Shown: positions 1 to 8,318, counted from the first letter of the stretch. The stretch is DNA of 34,178 nucleotides from Polyangiaceae bacterium (GCA_022842465.1 JALHPN010000088.1:1-34178), one strand, 5' to 3'. Notes: generated from the sequence alone by a model not told the origin. Translations and numbers: made by a program.

Positions 1-155
1 CGCCGTCCGTCGCGGCGTCGCGCACGGCGTCGCCCGCCGGGAGGCCGAAGGCGGCGCCGCGCGCCTCCGCTCCCGCCGGGAGCGCGCGCCGGTGCGATCC
101 GCCGTACGATCTCGACGCTGCGGGTCGCAAGATCTTCCGCGTCGAGTGCCTCTGA
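1..155 (+). CDS. 3' end of a gene, probable Ser/Thr protein kinase C-terminal tail (partial)
   Basis: Reading in frame from base 3 gives 50 uninterrupted residues to a TGA at 153-155, so the 5' part lies outside the window. The segment is Ala/Pro/Ser/Arg-rich, like the disordered linker of a myxobacterial kinase, and closes with CDPPYDLDAAGRK followed by a short stretch ending ECL. I recall Ser/Thr kinases of Polyangia ending in a similar 'C-PPY--D--G-K-----ECL' tail; that match is from memory, not from a search. No catalytic residue is visible, so the kinase assignment is an inference, while an open frame with a clean stop is directly seen. It would be transcribed toward the lipoprotein gene that starts 150 bases downstream. 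Confidence 0.5.
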   Translation, partial: PSVAASRTASPAGRPKAAPRASAPAGSARRCDPPYDLDAAGRKIFRVECL

Positions 156-172
156 GGCGCCGTCGGATCGGC

Positions 173-198
173 GCGATCGCACTCGCGATCGCGATCGC
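173..198. repeat. Cluster of three GCGATCGC palindromes
   Basis: The octamer GCGATCGC occurs at 173-180, 185-192 and 191-198, the last two overlapping by two bases. Together they can pair as a hairpin. The cluster lies downstream of the kinase-like stop and about 58 bases upstream of the -24/-12 element at 257-272. It may be a terminator hairpin or an upstream protein-binding site; nothing here decides between them. Confidence 0.5.
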
Positions 199-256
199 AC
201 CCCGCTCCGATCCACGAGCGAGGGAGGAAAGGGCCGCGATCTTCGTCGATTACGGC

Positions 257-272
257 AGGCACGTCGCTCGCA
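257..272 (+). promoter_or_regulatory. Candidate sigma-54-type -24/-12 promoter
   Basis: The bases GGCACGTCGCTCGC preserve the GG-N10-GC spacing and most of the sigma-54 consensus (TGGCACG-N4-TTGC), with TC in place of TT. Predicted transcription start is near 283, giving a short leader that contains the GGAGGA ribosome site at 295-300 and the GTG start at 306. The same strict motif (GGCAYG-N4-TYGC) occurs in front of three other lipoprotein genes in this window. Confidence 0.5.
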
Positions 273-305
273 ACGCCCTCGTCGCACCTTCCGAGGAGGA
301 AACCC

Positions 306-1544
306 GTGACGACCCGACGCGCTTCATCGATCGCCTTCACCGGCGCTGCCTTCGTCCTCGCCGCCTGCGGGGCTGGAGCGGCCGACCCCGGCGAGTCCCG
401 CTCGGACGCGGCGACCGGTCCCTCCTCCTCCGCTCCCACTGCCCAGGGGAAGCTCCCTCTCGACGCGAACGGGTGCATCGATCTCGCCGCGCATCGCCCG
501 CGGCCGATCCCGCTCCGCGGAAAGCTCGTCGTCACGTACGTCGAGCCGACGCTGGACAACATGTGCGAGTGGGACGAGGCCGCGCGCTCCTACTGGTGCC
601 GCTCCGCGTCGCGCGAGTCCGAGGCGTGCGCCGAGGTGAGCGGGACATTCTGGTGCCCCGTCGCGGATCCGCCGCCCGAGCGGCTCGGTGACCCGCAGGA
701 GCTCGCCTCGTTCGACCTCGAGAACCCCGGCGCGGGCGTCCGCCGCTGGACGAACGACGTCCTCCACGAGGCGGAGCTCGACGTGTCCGAGGACGGAACG
801 AAGGTCGTCTACGCCGTCCGAAAGCGGCTGGATGCCTTCGAGGACGGCCTCGGCATCTGGGTCGCCGACGCCGACGGGAGCAACGCGAAGAAGGTCGTCG
901 ACCGCGCGGGTCACACCGGCATCCCGACCTGGCTCCCGCCGAACGCCGAGCGATTCATCTTCCTCGCCGACGGCCTCCACGTCTTCGACACGAGGACGGC
1001 GACGACGACGGACGTGGCGATCACGGGGTTCGATCGCGGGCTCGTCGTCGACCCTGGCGTCGCCCACGACGGGAAGAAGCTGACGTTCAAGGCCGACGAG
1101 CGGGGCGGGAACCGACCGGCCGTCTACGTGATGGACTTCGACGGGACGAAGGGCAGCCAGGTGAAGCAGCTCACACGTGGCTTCTCCGACCACGACCCGG
1201 TGTTCTCGAAGGACGACCGGAAGATCCTCTTCGAGCGCTTCTACGGGAAGGGCGACTGGGACGACTTCGAGGATCGGCTGGGGAACCCCGAGGCGAACAA
1301 GTGGGGGATCGTCGAGGTCGACGTCGCGACGGGGGAGGAGCGCGTGCTCGTGCCCCACGACGCGTGCGGACGTCACTTCTTTTGGCTCCCCACGATCTCG
1401 CCGGACGGCGCCCACGTCATGTTCGTCCACGACTACGTCGCCGAGGACGGCTACCAGGATCTTTGGGTCGCCGACATCGACGGAGGCAACGCGCAGCCGG
1501 TCCCCGGCACGAAGGGCTTCCACTGGTTCGACTGGACGAAGTGA
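306..1544 (+). CDS. Lipoprotein with WD40/TolB-like (PD40) beta-propeller
   Basis: This 412-residue lipoprotein has a signal peptide ending in a lipobox (VLAAC, Cys21) and an Ala/Ser/Asp linker to about residue 50. A short Cys-containing segment (about 60-120) follows. Repeated blades at about 155-400 have the PD40/TolB pattern 'SxDGxK-hhhh...hhVxDxDGxN'; clear examples are VSEDGTKVVYA, IWVADADGSN, VYVMDFDG and ISPDGAHVMFVHD. The fold points to a propeller on the periplasmic or outer face of the envelope that binds protein or ligand. No catalytic motif is seen, so the exact role is unknown. GTG was chosen because GGAGGA sits five bases upstream and the signal peptide begins immediately. The gene stands alone behind a sigma-54-like element. 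Confidence 0.85.
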   Translation: MTTRRASSIAFTGAAFVLAACGAGAADPGESRSDAATGPSSSAPTAQGKLPLDANGCIDLAAHRPRPIPLRGKLVVTYVEPTLDNMCEWDEAARSYWCRSASRESEACAEVSGTFWCPVADPPPERLGDPQELASFDLENPGAGVRRWTNDVLHEAELDVSEDGTKVVYAVRKRLDAFEDGLGIWVADADGSNAKKVVDRAGHTGIPTWLPPNAERFIFLADGLHVFDTRTATTTDVAITGFDRGLVVDPGVAHDGKKLTFKADERGGNRPAVYVMDFDGTKGSQVKQLTRGFSDHDPVFSKDDRKILFERFYGKGDWDDFEDRLGNPEANKWGIVEVDVATGEERVLVPHDACGRHFFWLPTISPDGAHVMFVHDYVAEDGYQDLWVADIDGGNAQPVPGTKGFHWFDWTK

Positions 1545-1691
1545 CGACGACGTCCAGACGAAGCCGACGACCGCGGCTTCGACTTCGCAAGGCTCGACGG
1601 TCGGCGCCTCGACGACGCCCTCGGGTCCGCTTCGCCCGGTAGAGCGTGGCCTCGACGTAGCCTCGGCGCGGGGGCGTGCTACCGGATCGCG

Positions 1692-2267
1692 ATGCGCCTC
1701 GTTTGCCTGCTCGTGCCCGTCATGGTCGTCCTGTCGTCGGCGCCGTACGCTCGAGCCGACGAGGAGGAGGTGGTTCCGCCGGGACGGGTGCGCGCGATCT
1801 TCGAGCCGCGCGCGCCGCACGTCGTGCTCGAGCGACGCCCCGAACGACGGAAGGGGGGAGACGTGGATTCGGAGGGCGGGACCGTCGTCGCGATGGCGGG
1901 CGACGACGTCCTGCTCGATCCGCTCGCGACGTATCAGATCGGCGGGACGTGGGTGGAGCCGGCGTCGTTCCGACTGCCCGCCGGCGATCCCGGCCCATTC
2001 CGAATCACGGCGACGCCGGGCTCGTCCCGCACCGCCGGCTGGGGCACCGGGTTCGTCCTCGCCGGCGGAGGACTCCTCGCGCTCGGTGGCAGCACGGCGG
2101 CCGCGCTCGGGTTCTCCGGCGCGACGAAGAACGCCGACGGCGACTCCGCGGCGTCGATCGCCTTCACGTCGTCGCTCGTCGTCGCCGCGGTGGGCCTCGT
2201 GCTCGTCGTCGCCTCGCTGCCGTTCCGGAGCGAAGCGACGAAGGTCGAGGTGACGAAGCTCCGCTGA
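1692..2267 (+). CDS. Secreted or membrane protein with two C-terminal transmembrane helices
   Basis: This protein of 191 residues starts with a signal peptide ending near PYARA-DEEE. The middle, about 30-115, is probably beta-rich. A Gly/Ala-rich helix (about 118-142) and a second hydrophobic helix (about 157-177) are separated by a short polar loop. The two-helix tail resembles that of the TPR/PEGA protein at 28894-29778, which suggests a periplasmic domain anchored by a C-terminal hairpin. I do not recognise a named family. The ribosome site is weak. It follows the propeller lipoprotein by 147 bases and may be independently transcribed. The 1545-1691 gap holds only a poor GG-N10-GC match near 1647. 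Confidence 0.75.
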   Translation: MRLVCLLVPVMVVLSSAPYARADEEEVVPPGRVRAIFEPRAPHVVLERRPERRKGGDVDSEGGTVVAMAGDDVLLDPLATYQIGGTWVEPASFRLPAGDPGPFRITATPGSSRTAGWGTGFVLAGGGLLALGGSTAAALGFSGATKNADGDSAASIAFTSSLVVAAVGLVLVVASLPFRSEATKVEVTKLR

Positions 2268-2287
2268 CGCGCCGCGTGCTTCGCGGG

Positions 2288-2578
2288 TCAGCGCGCAGGT
2301 GTCGGGAGGGGAGCCGGCGCGGGTAGCGTGACGGGCTTCGGCGCGATCGGGCGCGGCTTGATGCTGTCGTCGGGGATGCCGGTCCTCGCGACGGGCTTGA
2401 TGCTGTCGTCGGGGATGCCGGTCTTCGCGACGGGCTTGATGCTGTCGTCGGGGACGCCGGTCCGCCCGGCGCTCGGCGCGCGGAGCTCGTTCGTGAGACC
2501 CGGGACCGCGTCGGTCTTCGTGTCACAGCCGACCACGGCGAGGAGCGACAGGGCGAGGGCGATCGAGGAGAGCTTCAT
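2288..2578 (-). CDS. Tandem-repeat mini-lipoprotein
   Basis: The product is 96 residues. The start at 2578 gives MKLSSIALALSLLAVVGC, a textbook lipoprotein signal with Cys18; an in-frame ATG at 2611 would add 11 residues that spoil it. The body contains three copies of a 13-residue unit, TG(I/V)PDDSIKPVA(K/R), followed by a Pro/Ala tail. It is probably an unstructured, envelope-tethered peptide and no enzymatic role is likely. It is convergent with the 1692-2267 gene (20 bases apart) and divergent from the large lipoprotein at 2703, sharing a 124-base promoter region that contains a 12-bp palindrome. Confidence 0.75.
   Translation of the reverse strand: MKLSSIALALSLLAVVGCDTKTDAVPGLTNELRAPSAGRTGVPDDSIKPVAKTGIPDDSIKPVARTGIPDDSIKPRPIAPKPVTLPAPAPLPTPAR
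2356..2471 (-). repeat. Three 39-bp direct repeats inside a lipoprotein gene
   Basis: Copies begin at 2356, 2395 and 2434, a period of exactly 39 bp (13 codons). The first two are nearly identical at DNA level, differing at about one base, which suggests recent slippage or unequal exchange. The third diverges at its end (GGCG instead of GACGGG). The unit encodes TGIPDDSIKPVAK-like peptide in the 2288-2578 gene. Confidence 0.85.
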
Positions 2579-2610
2579 GGGTGCACCGTAGGACGGACGT
2601 GAGAGCTTCA

Positions 2611-2622
2611 CGTGACGTCACG
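2611..2622. promoter_or_regulatory. Perfect 12-bp palindrome, candidate operator
   Basis: CGTGACGTCACG is its own reverse complement. It sits between two divergent lipoprotein genes, 32 bases from the 2578 start and 80 bases from the 2703 start. A symmetric dimer-binding site for a regulator is the natural reading. The regulator is unknown. Confidence 0.4.
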
Positions 2623-2702
2623 CAAAAGGATGTCACCCCCTCGGGCGACACGCCATCGCGCCGCGGGAAGGTTCCCACATCCGCACACGTACGACGGGAC
2701 GC

Positions 2703-4421
2703 ATGGCGCCCCTTCCCTCGCGGCTTCTCGCCCTCACGGTGCTCTCGACGCTCGCTGCCCTCGCTCCCGGCTGTGCGGCGCCCGATGCCGCCGACGACAC
2801 GGCCACGGCCGACGCCGAGCTCACGCGCTCGGTCGTGACGTACTCGCTGACGACCGCGGCGTCGCTCGGGTACCTGCAGGGCCTCGCCCTCGGTCCCTCA
2901 CGCGACGGCGCGATGCTGCTCGCCGAGACCTACGCGCCTGGCCGCAACGTGACGACGCCGAACCTCTGGAACGGCGCGGCGCTCACGCCTATCGCCGCCG
3001 GGCCGTTCTACACGACGGGGTCCTTCGCCTACGACGCGGCGGGGGGCGTCACGTATTTCCTCCAGTACAGCGGTAGCCCGGTCCAGTACGAGTCGCTGTT
3101 CCGCTACGACGCCTCGGGGTGGCGTCAGCTCTACTCCGGTCGCTTCGCCGGCGCGTTCGCGACGCTCGCCTTCGACGCCACGCGCAAGGTGCTCGTGCGC
3201 GTCTCGAAGCCGGCGGTCGAGCGCTTCGACGAGAGCGGGACGACGTTCGGCAGAGGCCGGTGGCTGTCCGACGGCCCTGGACCCGGGGACTCCTGGTCCA
3301 CGGGCTCCGCCGCCTTCGACGAGAGGCGCGGTGTGCTCGTCCTCTTGTCGGGCGGGGCGCCGCTCGAGCGCGCGAGCACGGCCTCCGGCGCCGGCGCCTG
3401 GGTGTCGAACACGCCGGCGTCGGTGTCGCCGCCGAGGCCCGCAGGCTCGACCGGCGGCGCTGCGGGCGCATGCGCGGTCGCGACCTACGATCCGACCCTC
3501 CAGCGCATCGTCGGGATCTGCATGACGCCCGGGCGTGGCGCGCGGATCGTCGAGTGGGACGGCGCCGCGATGCACGTCGGCGTGCTCGAGGCCGGTGATC
3601 GCGTCTGGGGGCCGAAGGCGTTCGCGTACGACCGGGTGCAGGGGGCCTTCGTCGCCGCCGACCCCGATCGGTTCTACACGGTCACGCGGACCGTGAAGAC
3701 GGTCCCGAACGGGAGCCCGGCGCTCACGTCCCCGACGGCGGCCACGATCTACGCGACGGAGGAGGCCGCGGTGCCCGTCGTCGCGACGGACGCCGATCTC
3801 GATCCCGTGACGATGACGCTCGTCGACCCTCCGGCCGGCGCTCGCCTCGAAGGGAACGTGCTCCGGTGGACGCCCGCCGTCTCCGACGAAGGCAAGCGCG
3901 TCGTGCGCGTGCGGCTCGCCGACGGCGAGGCGACCGTCGAGCAGGCCGTCGAGCTCGACGTGAAGGTGCTCCGCTACGGGGCGAGCCTCCCCGCCGGCGA
4001 CGTCGCGATCCAGAAGTCGTTCGCCGTGAGCGGGCCCGGCTCGCTCCGCGGGCGCACGCGTAACACGCACGGTCAGGTCGCCTGCAAGCTCACCGGGAGA
4101 AACCCCGGCGTCGTCCGCGCGAGCTGCGGGATCACGGCGGAGATCTGCGGCGACCCGAGCGGCGCGGGGACGAGCCCGTGCTCGGTGGCCCAGGCCCGCC
4201 GCATCAACGCGGCGAGCGTCGTGTCCGAGAACGGTTCGTTCGGCGAGTCGCAGTCGCAGTCGAAGACGTGCACGCGGTGCACGCGCTGGACGTCGAACGT
4301 CTCGGGCAGCTTCGATCCCGCGAAGGGCGTCTGTGTCGGCTACCGCTACGACACCGACGTCTGGTCCGGCGGCGTCCTCGGACGCGCCGAGTCGTCGGCG
4401 AACGGCTGCAGCGGGATCTGA
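2703..4421 (+). CDS. Large lipoprotein: kelch-like propeller, Ig-like domain, Cys-rich tail
   Basis: This 572-residue protein has a lipobox at APGC (Cys24) followed by CAAP and an acidic linker. About 40-330 shows repeated 'FAYD...GxxV/L' units (GSFAYDAAGGVTYF, ATLAFDATRKVLV, AAFDERRGVLVLLSGG, KAFAYDRVQGAFV), the pattern of kelch/galactose-oxidase-type propellers. About 335-421 looks like a bacterial cadherin/He_PIG Ig-like domain (VVATDADLDPVTM and WTPAVSDEGKR). The last 110 residues carry eight cysteines, probably disulphide-bonded, including a TCTRC motif. It is likely displayed on the cell surface as a binding or adhesion module; copper-oxidase chemistry is not supported because its ligands are not identifiable. 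It is convergent with kup, four bases apart. Confidence 0.82.
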   Translation: MAPLPSRLLALTVLSTLAALAPGCAAPDAADDTATADAELTRSVVTYSLTTAASLGYLQGLALGPSRDGAMLLAETYAPGRNVTTPNLWNGAALTPIAAGPFYTTGSFAYDAAGGVTYFLQYSGSPVQYESLFRYDASGWRQLYSGRFAGAFATLAFDATRKVLVRVSKPAVERFDESGTTFGRGRWLSDGPGPGDSWSTGSAAFDERRGVLVLLSGGAPLERASTASGAGAWVSNTPASVSPPRPAGSTGGAAGACAVATYDPTLQRIVGICMTPGRGARIVEWDGAAMHVGVLEAGDRVWGPKAFAYDRVQGAFVAADPDRFYTVTRTVKTVPNGSPALTSPTAATIYATEEAAVPVVATDADLDPVTMTLVDPPAGARLEGNVLRWTPAVSDEGKRVVRVRLADGEATVEQAVELDVKVLRYGASLPAGDVAIQKSFAVSGPGSLRGRTRNTHGQVACKLTGRNPGVVRASCGITAEICGDPSGAGTSPCSVAQARRINAASVVSENGSFGESQSQSKTCTRCTRWTSNVSGSFDPAKGVCVGYRYDTDVWSGGVLGRAESSANGCSGI

Positions 4422-4425
4422 CCCC

Positions 4426-6363
4426 TCAGAGCTGGATCTGGGCGCCGAGCTCGACGACGCGGTTCGGGGGGAGCCCGAAGTAGGCCGTCGCCGGCCGCGC
4501 GTTGCGTGACACGAAGGCGAAGAGGACCTTCCGCCAGCCGGCCATCGCCGACGTCCCCGAGAGGACCAGCGTCTCGCGTCCGAGGTAGTAGCTCGCGCGC
4601 GCAGGCTCGATCGCGAGCCCCTTCGTCCGGCACTCCTCGAGGGCGGCGGGCACGTCCGGCGTCTCGACGAAGCCGTAGCGCAGAGAGACGCGGAAGAAGC
4701 CTTGGCCGAGGTCCTCGACCGTGAGCCGATCGTGGGCCGAGACCTCCGGCACCGGCAGGCTCTGCACGGAGAGCAGCACGACCTGCCCGTGGAGCACCTG
4801 GTTGTGCTTGAAGTTGTGGAGGAGCGCCGGCGGCGTCCCCTTCGGATTCGATGCCATGAAGACGGCGGTGCCCTTCACGCGATGCGGCGTCGTCTGCGCG
4901 ACGTCGTCGAGGAAGGTGTCGAGCGGCAGGAGCGTCGGCTCGATCGCCTCCCAGAGGAGCTGCCGCCCGCGGTGCCAGGTGGTCATCACGAGGAAGACGA
5001 CGATCGCCATCGTGACGGGGAACCACCCGCCGTGGACGAACTTGGCGGCGTTGGCGCCGAAGAACGCCAGGTCGAACGTCAGGAAGAGGACGAGGAGCGG
5101 CGCCGCGCGAAGGGGGCTCCAGCCCCAGGTCCGCGTCGTCACCACGTAGTAGATGACCGTCGTGATCCCCATCGTGCCCGTGACGGCGATGCCGTAGGCC
5201 GCCGCGAGGGCGCTCGACGAGCGGAAGAGGAGCACGCACGCGACACACGCGACGAGCAGGAGTGAGTTGATCTCGGGGACGAAGATCTGACCCTCCGTCT
5301 CGCGCGACGTGTGCACGATCGTGACGCGCGGGAAGTAGCCGAGCTGGACCGCCTGCTGGGTGAGGGAGAACGCGCCCGAGATGAGCGCCTGGGACGCCAC
5401 CACGGTCGCGCACGTCGCGATCACGACGACCGGGTACAGCGCCCAGCTCGGCACGAGCGCATAGAACGGGTTCGACGCCGCCTCCGGGCGCTCGAGGAGC
5501 ATCGCGCCCTGCCCGAAGTAGTTGAGGAGGAGGGCCGGGAACACGATCGCGAACCACGCCCGACGGATCGGCGATCGACCGAAGTGGCCCATGTCGGCGT
5601 AGAGCGCCTCTCCACCGGTCACGACGAGGAAGACCGAGCCGAGGACGAGGAAGCCGTGCTTCCCGTTCGCCGCGAAGAAGGCGACGGCGCGGCGCGGATC
5701 GAGCGCGAGGAGCACGTCGGGCCGCGCCACCAGCTGCTTCAGCCCGAGCGAGGCGATCGTCAGGAACCACACGAGCGTGAGCGGACCGAAGACCCGGCCG
5801 ATCCCGGCCGTCCCCCGCTTCTGGATCGCGAAGAGGCCGACGAGGACCGCGATCGTCAGGGGAACGACCGCAGGCTCCAGGGCCTTCGTCGCGACCTCGA
5901 GCCCCTCGATGGCGCTCAGGACGGAGATCGCCGGCGTGATCACGCCGTCGCCGTAGAGCAGGGCCGTGCCGAAGAGGGCGAGCAGCAAGACGACGCTCCG
6001 GCCCTGGCGGAGGGCGCGCGGGACGAGCGCGAGGAGCGCGAGGATGCCGCCGGCGCCCTCGTTGTCGGCGCGCATGATGAACGTCAGATACTTGAGCACG
6101 ATGACCATGCCCAGAGACCAGAAGACGAGGGAGAGGACGCCGAGCACGTTCCCGGTCGTCACCGCGACGGCGTGCGGGTTCTCGGGGCTGAAGCACTCCT
6201 TCAGCGCATAGAGCGGGCTCGTCCCGATGTCCCCGTAGACGACGCCGAGCGCGCCGAGCATGAGCCCCGCCTTGGACGCACCGCCGTGCGACCCATGCGG
6301 GCCAGGGGCCGCCTTCGCGCCGGGGGCGTGTGGAACGACAGGCGTGGAGTCGGATGCGGACAT
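4426..6363 (-). CDS. kup: Kup/HAK family potassium uptake transporter
   Basis: Kup is an inner-membrane transporter that imports potassium, with proton symport shown for family members. The 645 residues match the family length. The N-terminal signature GVVYGDIGTSPLYALKECF lies at about 40-58, followed by about 12 hydrophobic segments to about residue 460 and a cytoplasmic C-terminal domain. The first 30 residues form a His/Pro/Gly-rich soluble extension. The gene is third in a same-strand set after kdpD-like and kdpE, with 117 bases between the kdpE stop and this start. That gap is locally AT-richer (around 6440-6465) and could hold a separate promoter. The context suggests potassium- or turgor-responsive control by the adjacent two-component system, which is an inference. 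Confidence 0.95.
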   Translation of the reverse strand: MSASDSTPVVPHAPGAKAAPGPHGSHGGASKAGLMLGALGVVYGDIGTSPLYALKECFSPENPHAVAVTTGNVLGVLSLVFWSLGMVIVLKYLTFIMRADNEGAGGILALLALVPRALRQGRSVVLLLALFGTALLYGDGVITPAISVLSAIEGLEVATKALEPAVVPLTIAVLVGLFAIQKRGTAGIGRVFGPLTLVWFLTIASLGLKQLVARPDVLLALDPRRAVAFFAANGKHGFLVLGSVFLVVTGGEALYADMGHFGRSPIRRAWFAIVFPALLLNYFGQGAMLLERPEAASNPFYALVPSWALYPVVVIATCATVVASQALISGAFSLTQQAVQLGYFPRVTIVHTSRETEGQIFVPEINSLLLVACVACVLLFRSSSALAAAYGIAVTGTMGITTVIYYVVTTRTWGWSPLRAAPLLVLFLTFDLAFFGANAAKFVHGGWFPVTMAIVVFLVMTTWHRGRQLLWEAIEPTLLPLDTFLDDVAQTTPHRVKGTAVFMASNPKGTPPALLHNFKHNQVLHGQVVLLSVQSLPVPEVSAHDRLTVEDLGQGFFRVSLRYGFVETPDVPAALEECRTKGLAIEPARASYYLGRETLVLSGTSAMAGWRKVLFAFVSRNARPATAYFGLPPNRVVELGAQIQL

Positions 6364-6480
6364 TCGGGACGGTCACTCCGCCGACGACGCAGACACTACG
6401 ACCACGATCCGCCGTCCGGGAGTCGGCGGCCGGGCTCCGCATGATTCTTAATCTCTCCTTTACGAGGCTCGAGAGCGAGC

Positions 6481-7185
6481 TCAGGACGGCGTACGGAGGC
6501 GATAGCCGACGCCCGGCTCCGTGACGAGATACCTTGGCCGCGCCGGCTCGAGCTCGAGCTTGTGGCGGAGCTGCACCATGTAGACGCGGAGGTATTGCGT
6601 CTCGTCCAGGTGAGACGGTCCCCACACCTCCTTGAGGAGATGCCGATGCGTGAGCACCCGGCCGGCGTGCTTCATCAGGACGGCGAAGAGCTTGTACTCG
6701 ATCGGCGTCAGGTGGACCTCGCGGCCGCGCGCGAAGACCTGGCGTCGCGCGAGGTCGAGCCGCAGATCGCCGACGGTGACGGTCGCCTCGGCCGGGCCCT
6801 CGCCGCCGACGCGCTCGGCGTTCCGCAGCGCGACGCGGATCCGCGCGAGGAGCTCACCGGTGCTGAACGGCTTCGTCAGGTAGTCGTCGGCGCCGCTGTC
6901 GAGCGCCTGGATCTTCTGCTCCTCCTGGTCACGGGCCGAGAGGACGAGGATCGGCGCCGCCGTCCACTCCCGGAGGCGCCGAATCACCTCGAGGCCGTCG
7001 AGATCGGGGAGCCCGAGATCGAGCAGGACGAGCTCGGGGTTGTAGGCGGTCGCCTGGCGGAGCCCCTCCTCGGCGGTCTCGCTCTCGACGAGGCGGTATC
7101 CGTGGGCCGTCAGGGCGGCCCGGAGGAAGCGCCGCATCTGCGCCTCGTCCTCGATCAGGAGGACGCGTTGACCGGGCGATCCCAT
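6481..7185 (-). CDS. kdpE: KdpE-like OmpR-family response regulator
   Basis: This DNA-binding response regulator has 234 residues. The receiver domain (about 7-118) holds the acidic pair ED at 12-13, phospho-acceptor Asp56 in LVLLDLGLPD, and Lys105 in DYLTKPF. A winged-helix trans_reg_C domain (about 135-230) follows, with LTPIEYKLFAVLMKH and VGYRLR near the end. Overall it is most like KdpE. The ATG overlaps the TGA of the upstream kinase gene (TGATG at 7183-7187), so the two are translationally coupled. Family knowledge says phosphorylated KdpE activates kdpFABC; here the only potassium transporter nearby is kup, so the target may differ. A longer reading of this frame upstream is overlap with the kinase gene, not N-terminal sequence. 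Confidence 0.93.
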   Translation of the reverse strand: MGSPGQRVLLIEDEAQMRRFLRAALTAHGYRLVESETAEEGLRQATAYNPELVLLDLGLPDLDGLEVIRRLREWTAAPILVLSARDQEEQKIQALDSGADDYLTKPFSTGELLARIRVALRNAERVGGEGPAEATVTVGDLRLDLARRQVFARGREVHLTPIEYKLFAVLMKHAGRVLTHRHLLKEVWGPSHLDETQYLRVYMVQLRHKLELEPARPRYLVTEPGVGYRLRTPS

Positions 7186-8318
7186 CAGGGCTCCGTCACG
7201 ATCGGCTCCGCGACCTCGCCGGGGACGACCGGCGCGACGCCGGACGTCGGCAACGTGAACGTGAAGACGGCTCCGCCTCCGCTTCTCGCCTCGGCGCGGA
7301 TCCGCCCTCCGTGCGCGCGGACGATGCCCTCGCAGATCGCGAGGCCGAGCCCGGCGCCGCCGCGGTCTTGCCGTCCGCGATGAAACTTCTCGAACACCTG
7401 CCGCTCGTCGCCGGGGCGCACGCCGGGCCCGCGGTCGGCGACCGCGATCTCGACGGCGCCCTCGAGCATCGCGGCCGAGATCGCGATCGGCGTCCCGGCC
7501 GGCGTGTACTTCCCCGCGTTCTCGAGCAGGTTCACGAGCACCTGCTCGACGAGGATGGGGTCGAGAGAGACGAGCGTCGGCTCGGACGGGAGTCTGGTCT
7601 CGATCGCGCGGCCCTCGAGCACGCCCTCGACGCGGGCGAGCGCCGAGCCGACGACCTCCTCGAGGGAGTGCCACTCGCTCTTCACCTGGATCCGGCCCGC
7701 CTCGACGCGGGTCATGTCGAGGAGGTTCCGCACGAGCCGATCGAGGCGCTCGGCCTCCTGGAGGATGGTCTCGGTCAGCTCCCGTCGAACGTCGCGGTCC
7801 AGGCCCTCCTGGAGGAGCGTGCCGGCCGCGCCCGTGACGACCGCGAGCGGCGTGCGGAGATCGTGGGAGACCGAGCTCAGGAGCGCGCTCCGGAGCCGCT
7901 CGGACTCGGCGCGGAGCTCCGCGCGCTGGGCCTCCTCGCCGAGCCGGCGCGCCGCGCTCGCCTGATCGCGCACGCGCTTGGTGAGGCCGCTGATGAGGAC
8001 CGCGACGAGGAACATGACCGCGAACGTGACGACGTGACGGAGGTCGGAGACCGCGAGCGTGTAGTAGGGCGGGATGAAGAAGAAGTTGAAGGCGACGACG
8101 CTGAGGACGGCCGCGGCGACGGACGGACCGTACCCGTAGCGCATCGACACGAGGACGGTGCCGACGAGGTAGACCATGACGACGTCGGCGAGGTACTGCC
8201 GACCGAGGAGCGCGAAGGCGGCGGCCGTCGCGAGCGGGACGACGACCGCGCTCGCGAAGAAGCCGCGCCAGGCCTCGGGCGGCCTCGCAGGCTCGGCTTC
8301 GTGGACGGACGCTTCCAT
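7185..8318 (-). CDS. kdpD: KdpD-like sensor histidine kinase lacking the N-terminal KdpD/USP domains
   Basis: The 377-residue kinase begins with a 20-residue cytoplasmic tail and a DUF4118-type membrane domain of four helices (about 20-112, with the typical NFFFIPPYYT loop). A linker helix, a HisKA domain with phospho-acceptor His152 in SSVSHDLRTPLA, and an HATPase domain (NLLENAGKYT, VADRGPGV, GGAGLGLAI) follow. E. coli KdpD is about 890 residues and begins with a potassium-sensing KdpD domain and a USP domain; both are absent. The start has normal spacing from the preceding gene and no upstream in-frame coding extension is visible, so this looks like a genuine short form. It forms an operon with kdpE and probably kup. 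Confidence 0.9.
   Translation of the reverse strand: MEASVHEAEPARPPEAWRGFFASAVVVPLATAAAFALLGRQYLADVVMVYLVGTVLVSMRYGYGPSVAAAVLSVVAFNFFFIPPYYTLAVSDLRHVVTFAVMFLVAVLISGLTKRVRDQASAARRLGEEAQRAELRAESERLRSALLSSVSHDLRTPLAVVTGAAGTLLQEGLDRDVRRELTETILQEAERLDRLVRNLLDMTRVEAGRIQVKSEWHSLEEVVGSALARVEGVLEGRAIETRLPSEPTLVSLDPILVEQVLVNLLENAGKYTPAGTPIAISAAMLEGAVEIAVADRGPGVRPGDERQVFEKFHRGRQDRGGAGLGLAICEGIVRAHGGRIRAEARSGGGAVFTFTLPTSGVAPVVPGEVAEPIVTEP

Noticed and set aside
1647-1661. TGGCCTCGACGTAGC as a -24/-12 promoter for the 1692 gene
   Set aside because: It fits GG-N10-GC, but bare matches of that kind are expected about every 60 bases at this GC content, and the -12 box and the CAYG part do not match the recurrent motif.
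2703-4421. Galactose oxidase enzyme
   Set aside because: The propeller resembles that fold, but copper ligands and the Cys-Tyr cofactor pair could not be identified.
4346-6625. Long open frame on the minus strand overlapping kup, with its own AAAGGAG and ATG near 6441
   Set aside because: The translation is Arg/Pro-rich with no domain, typical of an out-of-frame reading of GC-rich DNA. The Kup frame has clear transporter signatures. The AAAGGAG is 12 bases from that ATG, too far.
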